DNA from: Caldilineaceae bacterium
GTDB lineage: Bacteria > Chloroflexota > Anaerolineae > Caldilineales > Caldilineaceae
DNA: 5,114 nt
Direction of reading: 5' to 3'
NCBI GenBank assembly: GCA_026645635.1
Contig: JAPKMV010000316.1
Span: 1 to 5,114 of the forward strand
Shown: one piece after another, positions 1-5,114 of the stretch
Numbering within the stretch: the stretch's first letter is position 1
Layout of the letters: every line of letters starts with the position of its first letter
Notes under the pieces: model-generated
What the model saw: only the letters and a program-made list of their open reading frames with translations
Database searches by the model: none
What the model was told of the DNA's origin: nothing
Position numbers and translations under genes: made by a program

Positions 1-168
1 GAAGCCCGCAAGCACGCCCAATAGACCGGCGTTCCAGACATCATCGCTGCGCAGACCAAATCTGCGCCCAAAGCGGGCGGCGGCTTCCAGACCGAAGTAA
101 CCGGCGAGCAGGGCGAAGATCGGGCCGGTAGGCAAGGTGAAGGGGCCAAAAGGCAGCGCTGGATACAT
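1..168 (-). CDS. Lgt-like membrane protein (prolipoprotein diacylglyceryl transferase family), N-terminal fragment
   Basis: The reading frame starts at an ATG (complement of 166-168) and stays open for 56 codons to the left edge, so the C-terminal part lies outside the window. The start [10 protein letters not shown], then a hydrophobic helix (about residues 12-30), a basic loop ([12 protein letters not shown], 32-43) and a second hydrophobic stretch (44-56), matches the layout of the Lgt N-terminus: MxP...GPF, helix 1, Arg-rich loop, acidic DDV, then LLG-x-LxG. Lgt transfers diacylglycerol from phosphatidylglycerol to the lipobox cysteine of prelipoproteins in the cytoplasmic membrane. The usual WYG or TYG segment after the GP motif reads PTGP here (residues 13-16), so the conserved tyrosine is absent. 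Only 32 bp separate it from the divergent uxs gene, and no convincing ribosome binding site is visible. It could be a non-catalytic or divergent relative of Lgt. The family call is moderate because only about a fifth of the expected protein is seen. Confidence 0.55.
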   Translation of the reverse strand, partial: MYPALPFGPFTLPTGPIFALLAGYFGLEAAARFGRRFGLRSDDVWNAGLLGVLAGF

Positions 169-200
169 GAATCGTCTCGAAGAAAGGGTTTAAGCAACTT

Positions 201-1136
<936 letters not shown>

Positions 1137-1270
1137 ACTGCGGCGGGGGGGATGCGCCTACACGGAGATCGCAGAGGCGCCGCGGGGGGCACAGCGAGGG
1201 CGTGGGGCGCAGACGGACAGACGCCGACCGAAAATCGAGACGAGACTGGAAGTGAGAGAGATAGACCGCC
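1137..1270 (+). other. G-rich intergenic gap between uxs and the thioredoxin-like gene
   Basis: This 134-bp gap has no open frame I would call. The plus strand is unusually rich in guanine runs, at 1145-1151 (7 G), 1184-1189 (6 G), 1198-1200 (3 G) and 1204-1207 (4 G). The second half (about 1230-1265) is purine-rich. A 6-bp inverted repeat, GCGCCT at 1154-1159 and AGGCGC at 1175-1180 with a 15-nt loop, is too weak and lacks a T-tract, so I do not call it a terminator. I see no convincing -35/-10 pair. The purine tract GAGAGAG just before 1261 may serve as the ribosome binding site of the next gene. Confidence 0.5.
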
Positions 1271-2125
1271 ATGAATGATTGGATCGACGATACACTGGAC
1301 GACGAGCCAGACGGCTATGCGCTGGACAGTTTCGATGACGAGCTGCCGGAAGATGAAGTTGAAGTACTTGCGGACGAGGAAACCTATGCGGTTGTCGGCG
1401 CGGCAGACCTTGCCGCAACCGCCGACGCCGTCGTGACGATGGTCGCGGCTGCTCCTGCGCTTCCTCCGCGGCCGATCCCGGTGCGCGACAAGATGGTCAC
1501 CTATCTGGCGCTGCCAGTATTCAGCGAGTTCGCCAACCGCGCCACCAACTACGGCGAACTGCTGCTGATGCGCTTCGACGAAGTGCGGCTGCCGGCTGAC
1601 CTCCAGGAGTTGGCGTCCCGCTTTCCCGATACGCTTCACATTGTCGCCGTCGTGACTGAAAACGATCCTGACACGGCCGCCGTCCTGCCCATCGTGGCGC
1701 GCCTGGTGGAGGCCGGTGTGCGGTGCGACATGCGCATCGTCGAGGATGAGGACGAGGAAACCCTGCGCCCGCTGGCGCTCTTGTTGCCTGATCTGGACAT
1801 GACCGCGGCGCTCGAGGAGTGGGACTTGCCGCAAATCTTCGTCTTCGACGAAGATTGGGAATTGCAGGCGCAGTGGGGTCCCCGGCCAACGGCGGCCGAC
1901 GCGATGGTGGATGCGTGGCTGGCTGCCAGCCCCGATTACGAAACGCTGGCCGGCGATGAGTCGCCGGCAGCAGTGGCCGCCCATGCCGCGCTTACCCACA
2001 CCCTGCTCTATGAGATGCGCGTCTGGTATAACAGCGGCTTGACCCGCGCTTGCCTCGACGAATGGCGCGACTTGCTTACGGGGCTGCTCCCTCCCGATGA
2101 ACCCGATCCCAACGGCGAGCGTTAA
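1271..2125 (+). CDS. Thioredoxin_9-like protein lacking the active-site cysteine, with an acidic N-terminal extension
   Basis: This 284-residue protein has no signal peptide and is probably cytosolic. Residues 1-37 hold 18 Asp/Glu, and no Lys or Arg occurs before R67; an Ala/Val/Pro linker (about 40-70) follows. From about residue 75 to 266 it follows the layout of the Thioredoxin_9 family as I know it. It has an amphipathic helix NYGELLLMRF (93-102), strand LHIVAVVTE (122-130), a helix with P140, a strand with R155, the cis-Pro segment DLPQIFVFDED (185-195), W202 in QWGPRP (201-206), and a terminal EMRVWYNSG helix (248-256). Family members normally carry a cysteine-containing CGDS or CPDC motif after the first strand. 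Here the equivalent stretch is DPDT (132-135). The only cysteines, C152 and C261, are elsewhere. A thiol-disulfide activity is therefore unlikely; a binding or scaffold role is inference. It is 134 bp downstream of uxs. The ATG is preceded by a purine-rich GAGAGAG tract. Confidence 0.72.
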   Translation: MNDWIDDTLDDEPDGYALDSFDDELPEDEVEVLADEETYAVVGAADLAATADAVVTMVAAAPALPPRPIPVRDKMVTYLALPVFSEFANRATNYGELLLMRFDEVRLPADLQELASRFPDTLHIVAVVTENDPDTAAVLPIVARLVEAGVRCDMRIVEDEDEETLRPLALLLPDLDMTAALEEWDLPQIFVFDEDWELQAQWGPRPTAADAMVDAWLAASPDYETLAGDESPAAVAAHAALTHTLLYEMRVWYNSGLTRACLDEWRDLLTGLLPPDEPDPNGER

Positions 2126-2198
2126 TGGAGTAGCGCCGGTAGTAGCGGCGGGTTAGTAAAGATACAACGAAAACCGTATCGAGTTTTGCCGCGCCGCG

Positions 2199-2207
2199 TG
2201 CTAGAAT
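2199..2207 (+). promoter_or_regulatory. Candidate extended -10 promoter for the surface-protein gene
   Basis: The sequence TGCTAGAAT fits an extended -10 element (TGnTATAAT with one mismatch). It lies in the 209-bp gap ahead of the surface-protein gene, about 130 nt before its ATG. No good -35 hexamer is present at 17 bp (TCGAGT at 2179-2184 is poor), which an extended -10 can tolerate. Transcription would start near 2214 and leave a leader of about 120 nt containing the hairpin at 2238-2274. The call rests on a single short motif in GC-rich DNA. Confidence 0.33.
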
Positions 2208-2237
2208 CGGCGCAAAGCGGCAAATCCAGGCGCGTGA

Positions 2238-2274
2238 GGTCGGCGGCGCATTCGTTTTCATAGCGCCGCCGGTC
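2238..2274 (+). promoter_or_regulatory. Strong GC hairpin in the leader of the surface-protein gene (terminator or attenuator candidate)
   Basis: The arms GGTCGGCGGCGC (2238-2249) and GCGCCGCCGGTC (2263-2274) can form a 12-bp stem in RNA: nine perfect inner pairs, two G-U wobbles and one outer G-C. The 13-nt loop is T/A-rich (2250-2262). Only three T residues follow (2275-2277, then GTTGG), so it is a poor intrinsic terminator. It lies 113 nt after the stop of the thioredoxin-like gene and 60 nt before the ATG at 2335. It could end upstream transcription, stabilise or attenuate the downstream leader, or be a DNA-level palindrome bound by a protein. The stem is seen directly; the role is not. 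Confidence 0.5.
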
Positions 2275-2334
2275 TTTGTTGGCGGCAGTTCGTGTGGTCG
2301 GGTGTGATTGCAACGTAGTGTGAGATTCGGGTTC

Positions 2335-3585
2335 ATGGGTAATCGTTTGACAGATGGTTCGTCGGCCAATGTAAGTAGCAAGGCGCACAGGGGGTCGCTG
2401 GTTGGCGGCATCTTGGCCCTGGCCAGCACCTTGCTCTTTGCCGCCATGTTGTGGGTGCAGCCGCTCCTGGCCGCTGTCGAATTCGACTACTTTTCCGCCA
2501 TTTCCTCCCCGAGCGGCGTCGTGTTGGAGTGGAACACCAGGGCAGAAGCCAACGTCAGCGGCTTCGATGTGCTCTGCCGGCGCGACGATGAGCCAGAAAC
2601 GGCCTTCCATTCCATCGGCTACGTGCCCGCCAAAGGGCGTCAAGGCGCCGGTGCGCTCTACACCTTCGAGGTGACGCAGTTGGAACCGGGCGTGCCCTAT
2701 TGCTTTCGCTTGCTGGAACTGACCACCGACGGCACTGCCGGCGAAGTGCAAGACCTCTGCGGCTACGGCATCAGCATGACGCCGACGCCCAAGCCCTTTG
2801 GCGAGCGGCCCGTGCTGCCGCCCGGAGCAACGCCGGCCATCACGCCGACGCCCGGTGGCCCACCGGTTTTCGACTCACTGGCGGCCACCGCTACGGCCCA
2901 GATGCTGTTGATCCAGCAGGGCGCAGACCCCTTCGGCGCTACGGCAACGGCACAGGCGCTGTTGACACAGCAAGGCGCAGATCCCTTGGGCGCCACAGCC
3001 ACCGCTCAGGCGCTGCTGCTGCAACAGAGCTTTGACCAGGCGGCGACGGCCACGGCACAGGCGGCCCTGGGCTATCCCAGCCCAACGTCCGACACGTCGT
3101 CTCCGCCCACGGAGACACCGACCAGCTATCCCAGCCCCACCATGCAAACCAACACCGACGGCGCCGCTGTTGCGGCAGCCGTTGAGGCCACACCGACCAT
3201 GCCGCAGGCATTGGCCGCGGCAGCGCCCCAGGCATTCAGCGACGCGCCAGGCATGACCCCGGAAGCGCCCCAACTACGCACCGATAGCGTCGCGGCCGTA
3301 CCGACGCCCGCCTACATTGTCGCCACGGCCTCACCCACGCTGGAAGCGGTCATCTTTGGCCCCGGCATGACACCGCTGCCGACGGTCACGCCTACGGCTG
3401 GTCTGGCACAGTTGGTCAATCTGGTGGAGCCGACCAGCCAGAACCTGATGGTGATGCTGCTCTGCATGACCTTCACCGGCGCCACCGGGCTGGGGATACT
3501 GGGGCTGATTACCAGCGTGATGTTTATGCGCAGCCGCTCGTCTCAGCGCGAGTTCTACGACCGCCACAGCAACCGGCGTCGCTAG
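2335..3585 (+). CDS. Exported membrane-anchored protein with FN3-like domain and Ala/Thr/Pro-rich repeats
   Basis: This 416-residue protein is of unknown function but has a clear architecture. A short basic N-terminus leads into a hydrophobic segment (about 22-46) ending in PLLAAVEF, which resembles a signal peptide with an Ala-x-Ala-like site. Residues about 48-146 look like a fibronectin type III or similar beta-sandwich domain (VVLEWNT, SGFDVLCR, YTFEVTQLEPGVPYCFRL) with three cysteines (81, 123, 142). A long low-complexity region (about 147-360) is rich in Ala, Thr and Pro with TPTP linkers and four ATATAQ units. The last part is a transmembrane helix (about 370-398) followed by the basic tail RSRSSQREFYDRHSNRRR. 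This predicts an extracellular domain on a stalk anchored by a type I helix. I chose the ATG at 2335 over an upstream in-frame TTG at 2308, because neither has a strong ribosome site and the ATG gives a normal signal-peptide length. The next gene follows after 16 bp. Role in adhesion or envelope structure is inference. Confidence 0.75.
   Translation: MGNRLTDGSSANVSSKAHRGSLVGGILALASTLLFAAMLWVQPLLAAVEFDYFSAISSPSGVVLEWNTRAEANVSGFDVLCRRDDEPETAFHSIGYVPAKGRQGAGALYTFEVTQLEPGVPYCFRLLELTTDGTAGEVQDLCGYGISMTPTPKPFGERPVLPPGATPAITPTPGGPPVFDSLAATATAQMLLIQQGADPFGATATAQALLTQQGADPLGATATAQALLLQQSFDQAATATAQAALGYPSPTSDTSSPPTETPTSYPSPTMQTNTDGAAVAAAVEATPTMPQALAAAAPQAFSDAPGMTPEAPQLRTDSVAAVPTPAYIVATASPTLEAVIFGPGMTPLPTVTPTAGLAQLVNLVEPTSQNLMVMLLCMTFTGATGLGILGLITSVMFMRSRSSQREFYDRHSNRRR
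2884..3072 (+). repeat. In-frame tandem repeat array (ATATAQ-type, 18-codon unit)
   Basis: Four units lie head to tail inside the surface-protein gene: 2884-2937, 2938-2991, 2992-3042 and a partial unit at 3043-3072. Each begins ATATAQ; the first two are full 18-residue units continuing as xLLxQQGADPxG. The third has 17 residues and diverges after LLLQQ, and the fourth stops after ATATAQAALG. The protein repeat is tighter than the DNA repeat, because synonymous codons differ between units (for example gcc-acc-gct versus gct-acg-gca). This suggests an old duplication kept by selection on the protein rather than a recent slippage event. A second small repeat, YPSPT, occurs at about 3073-3087 and 3127-3141. 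Confidence 0.85.
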
Positions 3586-3601
3586 TGTAGTCGGCAATTC
3601 C

Positions 3602-4204
3602 GTGCGCACCTTTGTCGCCGTCGAAATGCCCACCGCCGTGCGTCAGGTGCTGGCGGAGGTGGCGCAACGCCTCGCCCGCAGCCTGGCCGACGCCCAGCTC
3701 GCCAATCTTGTGCGCTGGACAACCCCGCAGAATCTCCACCTGACCCTACGCTTCCTCGGTGAGACCAGCGACGCGCAGCGGCTGTCGGTGGAGCATGAAC
3801 TTGCCAGCCGCCTGCCCGCGCAGCCTGCGTGCCCGCTGGCGCTGCATCAACTCGGCTGCTTCCCCAACTGGCGCCGCCCCAACATCATCTGGGTCGATTT
3901 TTCGGGGGCGAGCGCCGAATTGATGCGCGTGCAGACCGCCGTGGAAGGCGCAGTCCAGGCGGCTGGCTTCGCCGCAGAGACGCGGCCCTTTACCCCGCAT
4001 CTGACCATCGGTCGCATTGCCAGGGATGCCAGCCCGTCAGCGCGCCAGCAGTTGGGTGAACACATACAGCGCGCGCAGACTCGCTGCGCCGCGCTGCTTG
4101 CCGCAGTGCACTTCACCGTGAGCGCAGTCGCCTTCATTCAGAGCGATCTGCGTCCCAGCGGCCCCGTCTACACGACGTTGGCCAGCTACTCGTTGAAGGG
4201 CTGA
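3602..4204 (+). CDS. thpR: RNA 2',3'-cyclic phosphodiesterase (2H phosphoesterase; LigT/2'-5' RNA ligase family)
   Basis: This 200-residue cytosolic protein belongs to the two-histidine phosphoesterases. They hydrolyse 2',3'-cyclic phosphate ends of RNA to 2'-phosphate and, in vitro, can join tRNA halves through 2'-5' bonds. Both catalytic signatures are intact: HLTL at residues 46-49 (in [12 protein letters not shown]) and HLTI at 133-136 (in FTPHLTIGR), about 87 residues apart as expected. The N-terminal RTFVAVEMP and the C-terminal [21 protein letters not shown] are also typical of the family, and the length is usual. The start is GTG at 3602, chosen because the conserved RTFVAVE strand begins at the second codon and the ORF has no better upstream start. 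No good Shine-Dalgarno is seen. The 16-bp gap after the surface-protein gene suggests co-transcription. The 3' end overlaps the convergent Amt gene by 19 bp. Confidence 0.92.
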   Translation: MRTFVAVEMPTAVRQVLAEVAQRLARSLADAQLANLVRWTTPQNLHLTLRFLGETSDAQRLSVEHELASRLPAQPACPLALHQLGCFPNWRRPNIIWVDFSGASAELMRVQTAVEGAVQAAGFAAETRPFTPHLTIGRIARDASPSARQQLGEHIQRAQTRCAALLAAVHFTVSAVAFIQSDLRPSGPVYTTLASYSLKG

Positions 4205-5114
4205 ATCGGACGCTCAAGCGGGGGCGTGAGCGGCTCCTGTCTGACGTCGGCGGTTGCGCTGCGCTGCAAGCCGTGGAAGAGCAGCGCCAGCGGCGCGCAG
4301 ACCAGCAACCCGGTGACAAAGCCCCACAGGCTCAACGCCACGATGCCGATCACCTGCGCCTGCAACTGGCCGGGGAAATCGCGCTGAAAGCCTGCGGCCG
4401 TGAGCAAGCCGGAGACACCTTGACCCGCCACGCCAAGATACGCGCCTGCGCCGGTTACTTGCCAGCCGCTGCCCGCTGCGCCGTCGGCGAAGATGCCCGC
4501 CAGCAGCAGACCCACCATTGCGGGCAAGGCCGCCACGACCACCACGCCGGTGGCGTCGTCAATCCCCAGCAGGTGGTCGGCAATGTAGGTGAGAAAGGGC
4601 ACGGTTGCGCCGGCGAGCACGCCGACCAGAAGTTGGGGGCCGAGCTGCATAAAGGGCGCTGCGGCCAGCCCGGCAATGGCGCCGGCAGCCAGCCCGCGTC
4701 CGGTCATCGTCGGATCGGCGCCACCCGCCACGAACCAGGTGTACAACAGGGGCACAATCGTCCCACCCACCGCCGCCAACAGGATGCCTGTGCTGCCGCG
4801 CAACAGCGCCACGCTGGAGAGCGCCTCCACCTGCAGCGGATTCGCCCACAGCCAGCCCAACAGCCCGGTAAGGAGCAGCAGGCTCCCAGTCACCGTGAGC
4901 AGTGGTTGATAGGTGGGAGGCAGCGCCGCGCTGGGCGGCGCACGCCGCGGCGCCCAGACGACCAGCGCGGCCAGGGCGAAGAGCGCAGCCAGCAAGAAGA
5001 CCGTGCCCGCGCCGCCGACATCGACAAAGCCGTGTCCCAGGTTCAAGTTGCGTCCCAGCGCGCTAAGCCAGCCGCCACCCTGCACCCAATTGCCCGCCAC
5101 CGGATAGATGACGC
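4186..5114 (-). CDS. Amt/Rh-family ammonium transporter homologue without the twin pore histidines, partial (5' end outside window)
   Basis: The frame runs from a TAG at 4186-4188 to the right edge. The GTG at 5098-5100 is an internal valine, since the frame continues upstream as VIYPV, matching the YP-x-x-x-NWV-x-GGGWL segment of Amt proteins. About 308 of some 430 expected residues are present. Numbering that valine as 1, [11 protein letters not shown] (22-32), the NP segment (87-88), MTGRGLAAG (132-140), IDDATG (180-185) and GIFADG (202-207) align with Amt helices V to X, and at least six further hydrophobic helices are visible. Amt proteins conduct ammonium or ammonia across the cytoplasmic membrane. 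The position of the first pore histidine (His168 of E. coli AmtB) is F35 (codon 4996-4998). The position of the second (His318) is A190 (codon 4531-4533). The C-terminal tail after helix XI is short (about 28 residues) and Pro/Glu-rich. The family is clear, but canonical ammonium transport is doubtful. Confidence 0.82.
   Translation of the reverse strand, partial: VIYPVAGNWVQGGGWLSALGRNLNLGHGFVDVGGAGTVFLLAALFALAALVVWAPRRAPPSAALPPTYQPLLTVTGSLLLLTGLLGWLWANPLQVEALSSVALLRGSTGILLAAVGGTIVPLLYTWFVAGGADPTMTGRGLAAGAIAGLAAAPFMQLGPQLLVGVLAGATVPFLTYIADHLLGIDDATGVVVVAALPAMVGLLLAGIFADGAAGSGWQVTGAGAYLGVAGQGVSGLLTAAGFQRDFPGQLQAQVIGIVALSLWGFVTGLLVCAPLALLFHGLQRSATADVRQEPLTPPLERPIQPFNE

Noticed and set aside
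2134..2150. Small inverted repeat (CGCCG, 7-nt loop, CGGCG) just after the thioredoxin-like gene, as a terminator
   Set aside because: The stem is only 5 bp and is followed by GGTTAGTAAA, with no T-tract.
2308..2337. TTG at 2308 as the start of the surface-protein gene
   Set aside because: It adds nine residues before the ATG at 2335 and has no better ribosome site. It remains possible but is less likely.
2122..2751. A minus-strand open frame (209 codons) covering the gap before the surface-protein gene
   Set aside because: Half of it is antisense to the signal peptide and FN3-like domain, the product shows no family pattern, and the hairpin and promoter candidates explain the gap better.
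3442..3585. PEP-CTERM or LPxTG-type sorting signal at the C-terminus of the surface protein
   Set aside because: An EPTSQN stretch precedes the helix and a basic tail follows it, but there is no LPxTG, the helix is long, and the 18-residue tail is longer than sorting signals usually have. A plain membrane anchor fits better.
5098..5100. GTG as the true start of the Amt homologue
   Set aside because: It would begin the protein in the middle of the family, and the upstream codons to the window edge (VIYP) stay open and match Amt sequence, so the gene is truncated by the window.

Overview
The window is GC-rich, gene-dense bacterial DNA. It most likely comes from a member of the Chloroflexota (Anaerolineae or Caldilineae type). 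This is an inference from protein style: a surface protein with an FN3-like domain, Thr-Pro linkers and repeated ATATAQ units, and an Amt protein carrying the NWV-GGGWL and GHGFVD segments. No rRNA, tRNA or other phylogenetic marker is present, so the placement is tentative.

Layout: (1) 1-168, minus strand, the N-terminal 56 codons of an Lgt-like membrane protein that runs off the left edge. (2) 201-1136, plus strand, a complete UDP-glucuronate decarboxylase (UDP-xylose synthase), divergent from the first gene across only 32 bp. (3) 1271-2125, plus, an acidic protein with a Thioredoxin_9-like fold that lacks the redox cysteine. (4) A 209-bp gap with an extended -10 promoter candidate and a strong GC hairpin. 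(5) 2335-3585, plus, an exported, membrane-anchored protein with an FN3-like domain and a long repetitive Ala/Thr/Pro region. (6) 3602-4204, plus, an RNA 2',3'-cyclic phosphodiesterase (ThpR/LigT), 16 bp behind the previous gene. (7) 4186-5114, minus, the C-terminal two thirds of an Amt/Rh-family ammonium transporter homologue. It overlaps thpR tail-to-tail by 19 bp and runs off the right edge.

The genes do not form one obvious pathway. The surface-protein and thpR pair is probably co-transcribed. The other genes look like a mixed housekeeping and envelope neighbourhood, with envelope themes in Lgt-like, UDP-xylose and the anchored surface protein. The most notable pattern is that three family members appear to lack their hallmark functional residues: the Amt homologue lacks both pore histidines, the thioredoxin-like protein lacks its active-site cysteine, and the Lgt-like fragment lacks the N-terminal tyrosine known to be essential in E. 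coli Lgt. These readings rest on alignments made by eye from memory of the families. No dedicated new system (defence island, mobile element, CRISPR) is visible.
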